The notes under the pieces were generated by a model, which saw nothing but the letters and a program-made list of their open reading frames with translations, was not told the origin of the DNA and searched no databases. The position numbers and the translations under genes were made by a program. This document shows, piece by piece, positions 1 to 7,792 of a DNA stretch of 64,000 bases; the stretch's first letter is position 1; every line of letters begins with the position of its first letter. This DNA comes from an uncultured Ulvibacter sp. (GTDB lineage Bacteria; Bacteroidota; Bacteroidia; Flavobacteriales; Flavobacteriaceae), in NCBI GenBank assembly GCA_913063405.1, contig CAJXZB010000001.1:186001-250000 (forward strand). The letters are read 5' to 3'.

Positions 1-665
1 AGCGACAAGCTAATGTTATTATCGTTGGTAAAACGGAAGATAAACTTATAAATGCAGTAAATGAAATAGGTGAAAAATCCTCCTATTATACTGTGGATAT
101 AGCCAATACAGAGAGTTTGAAAAAATTATATAAACGGCTAAAATCTAAAGGGATAGAAATAGATATACTTGTAACTAGTGCTGGTTTGGGAAAATTTGGA
201 AGGGCTCAAGAGGTTTCAGAACAAGACTATGATTTAGTAATGAACACCAATACTAAAGGAACTTTTTTTACAGTAACTATTTTAAAACCATTAATAAAAA
301 GAGGAGGTCATGTTATTTTAATAAGCTCTTTTTTGGCTAGTAAATATATTCCTTTAACCTCGGTGTTGTCTGCATCTAAAATAGCTGTAGAAACATTTAC
401 TAAAATATTTGCAAGAGAATTTTCACAAGATAATATCAAAGTAAATGCGGTTAGTCCTGGGAGCATAAAATCTAATTTCATGGCATTTGCAAAACCTACA
501 GAGCAGCAACAGGAAAAATTAATAGCATATATGCCAAAAATACCTTTAGAAAAAAGAGGTGAAGCAGTGCAAGTTGCAGATGCTATTCTATATCTTACAG
601 GAGAAAATGCTAGCTATGTAAATGGAACAATACTCTCTGTTGATGGAGGATTATCTATAGCTTAA
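1..665 (+). CDS. SDR-family oxidoreductase, 5' end outside the window
   Basis: Short-chain dehydrogenase/reductase; the reading frame is open back to base 3, so the N-terminal cofactor glycine motif lies outside the window. Visible are the TVDIA strand (around 93), the NAG-type segment as TSAGLG (around 174), the strand ending HVILISS, the SASKIAVETF helix, the NAVSPGSIKS segment after it, and the C-terminal NGTILSVDGG, so the end is complete. Family members use Ser, Tyr and Lys; here the position four before the Lys reads Leu (codon ttg near 367) instead of Tyr. The fold is clear, but classical dehydrogenase activity is doubtful and the substrate cannot be named. The OsmC gene follows 12 bp downstream, probably co-transcribed. 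Confidence 0.85.
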   Translation, partial: RQANVIIVGKTEDKLINAVNEIGEKSSYYTVDIANTESLKKLYKRLKSKGIEIDILVTSAGLGKFGRAQEVSEQDYDLVMNTNTKGTFFTVTILKPLIKRGGHVILISSFLASKYIPLTSVLSASKIAVETFTKIFAREFSQDNIKVNAVSPGSIKSNFMAFAKPTEQQQEKLIAYMPKIPLEKRGEAVQVADAILYLTGENASYVNGTILSVDGGLSIA

Positions 666-677
666 TTTATTTTACTT

Positions 678-1085
678 ATGAACATACAAACACATTTGAG
701 TCTAGCTAAAGTTAAAAGCAATTCAAACAGCTTTCAATCAGTATCTAAAGTTCGAGACTTTATCATGCTAATTGATGAACCAATAACAAAGGGAGGAACC
801 AATCAATCACCTGCACCATTGGATTATCTTACCACTGCATTAGGCGGTTGTACCGTAAATTATTTAAAATATAAAGCTCAAAAAAAAGGAATCGATACTG
901 GAGAGATTATGGTAAAAGTAAAATTACTCCAAATTGAAAATGATAACTCTAGCTTTAAAAGAGAAATTAAATTTGAAAAAACACTTAAAAATCATCAAAA
1001 AGAATACCTATTACTACAATCTAAGAAAACACCAGTGACTTTGGTGTTAAACAACTGCATCATTAATACCAAAATAAGAAATTAA
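678..1085 (+). CDS. OsmC/Ohr family protein
   Basis: A 135-aa OsmC-fold protein, a family of thiol peroxidases that reduce hydroperoxides in the cytoplasm. The motif PLDYLTTALGGCT places the conserved Cys at about residue 58. The second family cysteine normally sits in a CPV motif; here it reads KKTPV, so Thr (about 118) replaces it, and the only other cysteine is at 126. The protein may therefore be a non-peroxidase OsmC relative. It lies 12 bp after the SDR gene and is followed by a strong hairpin terminator, so it is the last gene of that operon. Confidence 0.82.
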   Translation: MNIQTHLSLAKVKSNSNSFQSVSKVRDFIMLIDEPITKGGTNQSPAPLDYLTTALGGCTVNYLKYKAQKKGIDTGEIMVKVKLLQIENDNSSFKREIKFEKTLKNHQKEYLLLQSKKTPVTLVLNNCIINTKIRN

Positions 1086-1104
1086 TCCTTATTAGATACC
1101 TTTA

Positions 1105-1147
1105 CTTTTATTGAGCTATAGTCTATTTGACTATAGCTCAATAAAAG
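1105..1147. terminator. Strong hairpin terminator after the OsmC gene
   Basis: A perfect 19-bp inverted repeat (1105-1123 with 1129-1147) around a 5-nt loop TATTT. The outer stem begins CTTTTATTG and ends CAATAAAAG, giving a U-rich tail in either direction. It lies 20 bp after the OsmC stop. Confidence 0.8.
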
Positions 1148-1185
1148 CTCCTAAATGGATTGTTTTTTTAACAAATGCATTGATC

Positions 1186-1317
1186 CTAATAGTTTCTTAA
1201 TTTTATAGCTTCCTTAACGCAACACCAATTCAGATACTGTTGAAGGTATCTTATTGATACTCCCAAAAAGGTATTTTCTATCGATTTTTTTATAGCGTTA
1301 TTATCCAATCAATTCCT
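1186..1317 (-). pseudogene. Possible transposase C-terminal remnant
   Basis: On the minus strand an open stretch of about 45 codons ends at a stop at 1186-1188 and contains GVSIRYLQQYLNW. This resembles the KYLQxYLN tail of IS1595/ISXO2-like transposases. A stop precedes it, there is no start codon, and no other part of an IS is recognisable nearby. The family assignment is from memory of the tail motif only. Confidence 0.3.
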
Positions 1318-1752
1318 AAGTATTAATTATGACTAAAAGGTTTTTCATTTTTTTTTGGTGGCTGGAAGCGTTGGTTAATTGAGTATAAAATAAAATGTTA
1401 TTTATAATTTTAGAATGTAACAGTTGCATAGCATCAAGGGGGCTACTATAAGTTCCTATTAAATTTAAAATGTGACATTATTATTTTTTATTTATCATTA
1501 TTTGAAAAGCTAATGACTAATTGTACCTGTATTAAAATATTTATCAACGTTTTATTTTCATTAGCTTCAATTATTAGGTTTAATCTTCTAGAAGTTATTT
1601 TTTATTGCTAATACCAAACAATCCACGTCTTTAACGTTCTCTTAATTATTTGCTATTAAATTTCTTAGATATGGGTGTTTTTTTGTGAATTTTAAACATG
1701 ATTATATATCAATATCAGTTGTTTTAAATACATTTCCTCTTTCATTGTTATT
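1318..1752. other. AT-rich spacer without recognisable content
   Basis: About 430 bp between two decayed genes. I see no open frame with protein character, no tRNA and no strong hairpin. Confidence 0.5.
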
Positions 1753-2118
1753 TTATATTTGACTAGTTTTTAATTGTTTATAACCAAAAATAAAAAGGTA
1801 GGTTACTTTTAATATCTCCGATAAAACGAATATAAAATGGAAATTACTTTTGGGTACTTCTATAGCTTAGATAATTAAAGTTGCTCTTTCACTTAAAGTA
1901 GTTAATAACTATAATGTTTGTAGTATTAGAACAAATAAAATCATAGAAAAAGCATAAGTAAATTTGAGTTTTCCCTTTTTTATTACAGAAAAAATCAAAG
2001 AAATAATGATTATGATGGCAAAAGTTATTTCTATTTTATTTAGTGTACCAAACCCAAGAGGATATGTAGCCTTGATAATACTAATAACTTCATCTCGATC
2101 ATAAATAGTTAATATTTT
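1753..2118 (-). pseudogene. Decayed small integral membrane protein
   Basis: One minus-strand frame reads as a coherent membrane protein for about 120 codons. It has a segment with TYPLGFGTLNKIEI, a hydrophobic stretch TFAIIIIISLIFSV, then KFTYAFSMILFVLILQTL and SERATLII, ending around GYKQLKTSQI. It is interrupted by two in-frame stops, after LQTL (TAG, where Trp would be natural) and after TLII (TAA). No start codon lies in frame upstream, where a TAG appears. I read this as a dead gene for a small multi-span membrane protein of unknown function. Confidence 0.5.
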
Positions 2119-2260
2119 TAACCTTAACTATTATGTCATGTTTTAAGACAAAAAATAACCCAGATTTTTTCTTCCTAAAAGTTTCTAAAAATGTATTGAA
2201 ATCTTTAAAAGGCTCATGAGCTTTTACTTTTCAAATATGAGAGAGCGAGTAAATACTCTT

Positions 2261-2308
2261 TGCCCGAAGCGACGATAGGAGTGAAGTGGGAATGTGTATG
2301 GAATGAGG
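2261..2308 (+). repeat. Degenerate copy of the ATGTGTGTGGAATG tail repeat
   Basis: The segment containing GCGACGATAGGAG and ending ATGTGTATGGAATG matches, with several changes, the 57-bp repeat found at 10676-10732 and 21121-21177. It lies about 100 bp upstream of the Crp/Fnr gene. Confidence 0.5.
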
Positions 2309-2405
2309 TTATCTTCCCTAGTTTTCAATAAATTCCGGAAATATGTAAGAAATCGCACTAAAAATTTTATAGCTTTGTGATCAATAGAATAAAGAAACAG
2401 AATAT

Positions 2406-3029
2406 ATGCTTCATGGTTTTTTTAAAAAATTAAAGATTACAGAGGAAGAGCTACAAACAGAAATTGCTAATAACGCATATATTTCTGAACATAAAAAAGG
2501 AGATGTTTTAATTAAAGAAAATGAATATATAAAAGTACTTAAAATTGTTATAAAGGGTAGAGTTAGAGTGTTTCAAGAGAGTGAAGACAGACAAATCCTT
2601 ATCTACTATTTAAATGATATCGAAACTTGTACACTTTTATTATCTGCATGTTTTCAAGATTGCAAAAGTACCGTAAAAGCAATTGTAGAAGACCAAACTA
2701 CCATTTTAAATATTCCAGTACGACATGTTAAAGATTGGTCTTTTAAATATAAGTCATGGCATGATTTTACAATGAATACGTTTTCAGAAAGCTACAATGT
2801 GTTAATGAGTAGTTATACAGAGCTTGCGTTTAACGGCTTAAAAGAACGCGTTTTAATATATATAATGGAGGAAGCTAATGAGCAAAATCATTGTACTATA
2901 AGTATGTCGCATCAAAGATTAGCAAATGAATTTGGTACTACAAGAGTGGTGATTTCTCGATTACTTAAACAACTTGAAAAAGAAAACTTATTAAAACTTG
3001 GGCAAAAACAAGTTCAAGTTATCAGATAA
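2406..3029 (+). CDS. Crp/Fnr-family transcriptional regulator
   Basis: A 207-aa DNA-binding regulator. Residues about 10-115 form the cyclic-nucleotide-binding-like beta-roll (KKGDVLIKENEYIKVLKIVIKGRVRV). Residues about 145-205 form the winged helix-turn-helix (HQRLANEFGTTRVVISRLLKQLEKENLL). There is no Fe-S cysteine cluster of the FNR type, although CTLLLSACFQDC carries three cysteines around 76-87. The ligand is unknown. The gene lies 81 bp upstream of the metallo-hydrolase gene on the same strand, so regulation of that neighbour is possible but not shown. Confidence 0.88.
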   Translation: MLHGFFKKLKITEEELQTEIANNAYISEHKKGDVLIKENEYIKVLKIVIKGRVRVFQESEDRQILIYYLNDIETCTLLLSACFQDCKSTVKAIVEDQTTILNIPVRHVKDWSFKYKSWHDFTMNTFSESYNVLMSSYTELAFNGLKERVLIYIMEEANEQNHCTISMSHQRLANEFGTTRVVISRLLKQLEKENLLKLGQKQVQVIR

Positions 3030-3110
3030 TATGTTTGTCTTGTATCTTTTGATACAGGATTAAGCTTCTATTTGTGTTTAGTTTTGCACTAAATATTTAA
3101 ATAGTTTATT

Positions 3111-4223
3111 ATGATTTTAAGAAGAACAGCAATTTTAGCCTTTACATCCCTCATTTTATTTGCGTGTAATGCTCAAGAAAAAAAGCATAAGCATGGCGAT
3201 GATACGCATACACACAAAGAGACGAGTCCTTATATACATGAAGGTTTACCAACTATAGATGTTTTGTATGATGGTTATGTAAAGCCTATTGAAGGTAAAA
3301 CGTTCTTGCCTGGCGCAAAACCAGATGGAGCAAGAAAAGTAGCAAGTACAATTTCTTTAATTAGAACGGAAGACATGATTATGGTAACCGATCCAGGAAT
3401 GACAGCAGAAGGAGATTGGGATAATTTAATCCATACCATGAAAAATTTAGGAGTTAGTAAAGAAGATGTAACCCATATTTTTATTAGTCATCATCATCCA
3501 GATCATAATACAAGAGTTGGTGTATTTCCAAATGCTATCATTGTTGATTTTTGGGCAACGTATAAAAATGATGATTGGAATGATCACCCAGATAAGTTTG
3601 AAATTAGTGAAGGCGTAATCGTTATTAAAACACCTGGCCATACGCATGAAGATGCAAGCCTATTGGTGGAAACTAAAGAAGGCACCTATTTATTAACACA
3701 TATGTGGTGGAATGATCAATTTGGACCTGATAAAGACCCTTTAGCACAAGACCAAATTACTTTAGATAAAAACAGGCAAGAATGGGTACATCAAGTAGAT
3801 TGGATAGTTCCAGGACATGGTAAGATGTTTAAAAATTCTAAAAAAACAAATAGAACTAAAGCTGAAAAAGAGGTCATTATAGCAAGTAATAATTGGATTA
3901 AAAACTTTAATAAGGGCAATGTAGATTATTGTGTAAATGCGTACACAACTAATGCAACTATGAACGCTAAACCGTTTGGAACATTTAAAGGGAGAAAAAA
4001 AATTGATGACTTTTGGAGACCTTTTGTTGCTTCTGGAGCAAGTTTTTTGGTATACCGAAATACAGAAGTCAAAGAAATTAATTCAACAACAGTTCATGTT
4101 TCATCTAATTGGAGTATGAATGTTGGTGAAGGAATAATTACTAAAGAAGAATGGATTAAAGAAAAAGATGGTGTGTGGCGATTGAGAACTGATAATTTTG
4201 AAGTGTTGAAACAATACGAATAA
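3111..4223 (+). CDS. Metallo-beta-lactamase-fold lipoprotein with C-terminal SnoaL-like domain
   Basis: A 370-aa envelope hydrolase. The N-terminus is a lipoprotein signal with lipobox LFAC (Cys about 19), followed by a His-rich linker (KKHKHGDDTHTH). The metallo-beta-lactamase domain has HHHPDH (about 127-132), then GHTHEDAS and the late PGHG, the expected di-metal ligands. From about residue 258 the protein becomes an NTF2/SnoaL-like domain (FKGRKKIDDFWRPF ... EEWIKEKDGVWRLRTDNFE). The substrate cannot be read from sequence; the family includes lactonases, glyoxalase II-like and sulfur enzymes. A methyltransferase remnant overlaps its 3' end in another frame. Confidence 0.85.
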   Translation: MILRRTAILAFTSLILFACNAQEKKHKHGDDTHTHKETSPYIHEGLPTIDVLYDGYVKPIEGKTFLPGAKPDGARKVASTISLIRTEDMIMVTDPGMTAEGDWDNLIHTMKNLGVSKEDVTHIFISHHHPDHNTRVGVFPNAIIVDFWATYKNDDWNDHPDKFEISEGVIVIKTPGHTHEDASLLVETKEGTYLLTHMWWNDQFGPDKDPLAQDQITLDKNRQEWVHQVDWIVPGHGKMFKNSKKTNRTKAEKEVIIASNNWIKNFNKGNVDYCVNAYTTNATMNAKPFGTFKGRKKIDDFWRPFVASGASFLVYRNTEVKEINSTTVHVSSNWSMNVGEGIITKEEWIKEKDGVWRLRTDNFEVLKQYE

Positions 4224-4860
4224 AAAACCACGTATTAATTTCCCTGGAAAAATACTTGAAATAGCCTGTGGTACGGGGAGAATAACAAATGGAGTAGCCA
4301 AAGTAGCTTCCAACATTAAAGGAACTGACATATCTAGGGCAATGATTAAGAAAGCTATAAAAAATCATAGAGGAATATCTTTCTCCGTTGAAGATATGGT
4401 CAATACAAGTGGCTCTTTCGATTTAATATTTTGTGCTACTAACACCTTTCAACATTTATTAGATGATAAAATTGCATTAAAAACTCTTATCAACATAAAG
4501 AGCTCTTTTAAACCTAAAGGAAAATTCATACTTGATATTCAAAACCCAAATGAAATCAAATTAAAGCGAAACCTTGATTTACCATACAAGTACAAAGATT
4601 TCATTTATGAAGGGAAACGGGAAGAGGCTTATATAAATGGAAACTACGATAGAGAGTCTTCTATTTACTTCTTTAATATTAACTACCTGAAGGATGGCGC
4701 AAATTTCAAAAAGAAATCTGTTGCCATGAAAATGTTTAGACATAAAGAAATGCTGCAACTAATATCAAATTCAGGCTTTCAAATAGAGAAATGTTACGGT
4801 TGTTATTCAAAATCTCGGTATACAAGTAAGAGTGATAAACAAATTTTCATTCTAAGTTAA
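4210..4860 (+). pseudogene. Class I SAM methyltransferase lacking its 5' end
   Basis: The open frame starts at 4210, inside the end of the preceding gene. It reads PGKILEIACGTGRIT (SAM motif I), then GTDISRAM (motif II region) and FDLIFCATNTFQHLL, ending complete at 4860. Methyltransferases of this group carry about 30-40 residues before motif I. Here those are missing, and no ATG, GTG or TTG lies upstream of motif I. The first ATG (4342) would delete the SAM-binding loop. I read it as a 5'-truncated gene placed behind the lipoprotein gene by a deletion. Confidence 0.65.
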
Positions 4861-5400
4861 TTTTCTATTTAACATAATAATAAAAGTGGTGAGCGCAAGC
4901 CCGAAAGAAATGCGGGTCAGCGGTGGCTGTGAATGGACAAATGCTAAAACAATACTAAAGTGATTGTTTTAGCATTTGTACAGAGTGCGTGGAAAGCATA
5001 TTTCTTTCTTGATTTTTTGGTTCGTTTTGCATCAAGGCAAAATGAACATATAATTAAAGCCAGTTTATGCTAGTACAGAAAAATACGAATTGAAGCCTTA
5101 TTAAGGCAAACGTATTTTTTCGCATACAAGTAAACTACAATCATAAAATTTTTTGTGCGCTGGAAAAAGAATCAATTTTTAAAGATGTAGAGCTTTGAGC
5201 GGCAATTTAACATAACGACTAATTATAAGGACAAAAGGATAAACCTTATAAAAATCCTAATCGCTGAGAATCGCGTATTTTATTTTTCCTGTACTAATGA
5301 CTAGCAGGCCTTTCTAGCTTTGAAATAATTTATGAAAATTATGTTATATTTACCATAAGAGGGGCTAATCTAGTATATTACAGCTCATTGATGTTTGATA
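4861..5400. repeat. Intergenic hairpin mosaic, copy 1
   Basis: This spacer contains a perfect 17-bp hairpin at 4937-4953/4963-4979 (ACAAATGCTAAAACAAT, 9-nt loop). A second imperfect one at 5079-5120 has AAAAATACG pairing with CGTATTTTT around GCCTTATTAAGGC. The motif GCGGCAATTTAACATAACG at 5199-5217 continues into CTAATTATAAGG and is shared with spacers at 10.5, 20.75 and 30.67 kb. A further shared motif, GAATCGCGTATTT, lies near 5269. No gene is visible. The TonB-receptor promoter presumably lies in the last 100 bp. Confidence 0.6.
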
Positions 5401-5450
5401 CACTCAATATATTTTTAAACATTTATTAAAATTATAAATAAATAATGTAG

Positions 5451-7787
5451 ATGAAGGTATTTGTTTTGTTTTTTATAACAATAATCGTTAGTGCTCAGAA
5501 TGATACCCTAAAGATAGATTTTGATCGTTTAAATTGGGGTAATGTAAAGAAATCAATTAATAGTAAAAAATATGATGTAGTGGTTTCAGGAAGTCGTTCC
5601 GAAAAGAAAATAGAGGATTTGCCATTTACTATTTATGTTATTACTGAAGAAGAGATTAAAGAAAATAATTATATTACCTTAACAGATGCACTAAAAACCA
5701 TTCCTGGTATTAGAGTTTCGCAACCTGGCTCATACATTAGTGGTGATCTTTTTTTAATGAGAGGCCTCTTAGGTAATAGTTACGCTAAAATTTTAATAAA
5801 TGATATTCCTTTATCCCCTTTTTTAGTAAATAGTTTTCCTTTAGGGGCGCAACTACCAATTAGTCAGGCGCAACGCATTGAAATTATTTACGGTCCTGTT
5901 GCTACCTTATATGGTGCTGATGCTTCGGCAGGAGTCATTAACATTATTTTAAAAGAAAGCACTAGGCCTTTTTATGTCAGTGCAAATATTGATCATGGTA
6001 GTAATGGTTTTTTCAATACTGATATTTCTTTGGGAGGACAGATTGGTAAGGGAAAAAACGTTATGAAATATACCTTTTTTGGAAGACAAACGGGGATGAA
6101 TGACCGGAGTATAAAATATGATATAGATAACTTGTACAATGCAGAAAAATATTTTAAAACACTTTATCCTGAAGATGACAATGATCCAGAGGGAAATATA
6201 GAATTAGAAAATCAACCAAATTTATTAGGGGCACCTAGTAAACCATTGTTGGGACAATATCCACACCAAAGTAAACTCGTAGGGTTGGACATTACATCTG
6301 GAAACTTCAAATTTAATGGCTACCACCTTTATAGAAAGGATCATGCAGCTCTGGGGTTAAATACACTTGCGGTATCTCATGGGCAACCTTTCAATTCTTT
6401 TGGAGAAACTATTTCGCTTTTTAATTTACAGTATGAAAAAAAGATGTCTAAATATAGTTGGAGAATACGTACTCGTTATCTAGGATATCGAACTCTTAAA
6501 GGTAATAATACTGCATATGTATTTCCTTTGATAAGCTATGTTAGACAACTTTATTTAAATGATGAAGATTTAAGCTTACTAGAGGAAAACAGGGAACACA
6601 TTATAGAGACATATTTTAATGGCAATCGATATAATGAAGCTTATTCTAATGAGTATGCAATAGAAGGTTTTGTTGATGTTAAGCTCAGTGAAAATATTAA
6701 TTTTTCTTTGGGTGTAAATGCCATAAATGGCTCTGGTTTACCTCTTCAGAATTTCAAAAAAAAGCCCCCTGGACAAGATGAAGTTGCCATAGATACCCCT
6801 GTGTTGGTTAGTAAAGTGGATCTTTTAGAATTTAGTACTTTTATGGAATGGTATATAAATTTAAAAAACTTAAATATTATTATCGGTGGGCAGTATCAAA
6901 AACGCAAGACTGACTTATTAAAAAATTTAAAACCGATTTTTAACCCTAGATTTGGAGTTCAATATAAGGTAAACTCTAAGACCAATATTAGATTTAGTTA
7001 CAGTGAGGCTTTTCGATTTCCTAGCCCTTATTTTGGAGCAAACACTTTTCTTATAGGTTTTGAAAATTTGGAGCCTACTCAAACAGGGTCACCGGAACTA
7101 ACACCGGAAAAAACGGATAGTTTTGAAATAGGTATTCGGTTTTCACCTAAGGAAGATTTACATTTTGATGCTTCTATATTTAAAACTAAAACTACAAGTT
7201 TCATAAACTATGGAGCAGCTCAAATAGAAGGTGAGGATTCTAGTACCCTTAGTATAGGGTATTTTAATGATGGGGCTTCTTTTCTTGAAATTTATGGTAT
7301 ACAGCTTAGTGCTACTGCAAAAAAACTAATCCCTTCGATTAATTTAAATGGGACATTTAATTTTAATTACAATATCGCAAAAGGAAAAACTACTCTTATA
7401 CTAGAGTCAGGGTTTCCACCCGAGTTTAAACATTTAGATAAAGCACCTTCATTACCTCAAGTAATTTCACAATTACGATTAGACTTAGAACCCTTAAAAA
7501 ACATTAAATTAATAATAGATAACACCTTTGTAACAAGTAGCAATACAAGAAATACTATAGCGTATTTTGAAGATAGTCTACTAAATATTGAAAATGACGG
7601 TTTCTATACTATGGATTTAGGGTTATATTTTCAAATAAGCAAAAAGAATAGTTTACACTTTAAAACTATAAATTTATTTAACAAACAATACGCAGGAATA
7701 GATGCTAATCAAGATAGTGACGCCCTTTTTTATAACCCTCAATCACTTAGGATATTTCAAATTGGATTAAAATATAATATTAACTAG
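5451..7787 (+). CDS. TonB-dependent outer-membrane receptor
   Basis: A 778-aa outer-membrane transporter. It has a short signal peptide (MKVFVLFFITIIVSAQ). The plug domain at about 45-175 has VVSGSRSEKKIEDLPFTIYV, LTDALKTIPGIRV, LINDIPL and the IEIIYGPVATLYGADASAGVINII signature. A 22-strand-type beta barrel follows, ending in the strand IFQIGLKYNIN. There is no carboxypeptidase-like N-terminal extension and no SusD partner, so a siderophore, cobalamin or metal-complex ligand is more likely than glycan, but the ligand is not identifiable. The cyclase-domain gene starts 5 bp after its stop, which argues for one transcript. Confidence 0.93.
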   Translation: MKVFVLFFITIIVSAQNDTLKIDFDRLNWGNVKKSINSKKYDVVVSGSRSEKKIEDLPFTIYVITEEEIKENNYITLTDALKTIPGIRVSQPGSYISGDLFLMRGLLGNSYAKILINDIPLSPFLVNSFPLGAQLPISQAQRIEIIYGPVATLYGADASAGVINIILKESTRPFYVSANIDHGSNGFFNTDISLGGQIGKGKNVMKYTFFGRQTGMNDRSIKYDIDNLYNAEKYFKTLYPEDDNDPEGNIELENQPNLLGAPSKPLLGQYPHQSKLVGLDITSGNFKFNGYHLYRKDHAALGLNTLAVSHGQPFNSFGETISLFNLQYEKKMSKYSWRIRTRYLGYRTLKGNNTAYVFPLISYVRQLYLNDEDLSLLEENREHIIETYFNGNRYNEAYSNEYAIEGFVDVKLSENINFSLGVNAINGSGLPLQNFKKKPPGQDEVAIDTPVLVSKVDLLEFSTFMEWYINLKNLNIIIGGQYQKRKTDLLKNLKPIFNPRFGVQYKVNSKTNIRFSYSEAFRFPSPYFGANTFLIGFENLEPTQTGSPELTPEKTDSFEIGIRFSPKEDLHFDASIFKTKTTSFINYGAAQIEGEDSSTLSIGYFNDGASFLEIYGIQLSATAKKLIPSINLNGTFNFNYNIAKGKTTLILESGFPPEFKHLDKAPSLPQVISQLRLDLEPLKNIKLIIDNTFVTSSNTRNTIAYFEDSLLNIENDGFYTMDLGLYFQISKKNSLHFKTINLFNKQYAGIDANQDSDALFYNPQSLRIFQIGLKYNIN

Positions 7788-7792
7788 TTGTT

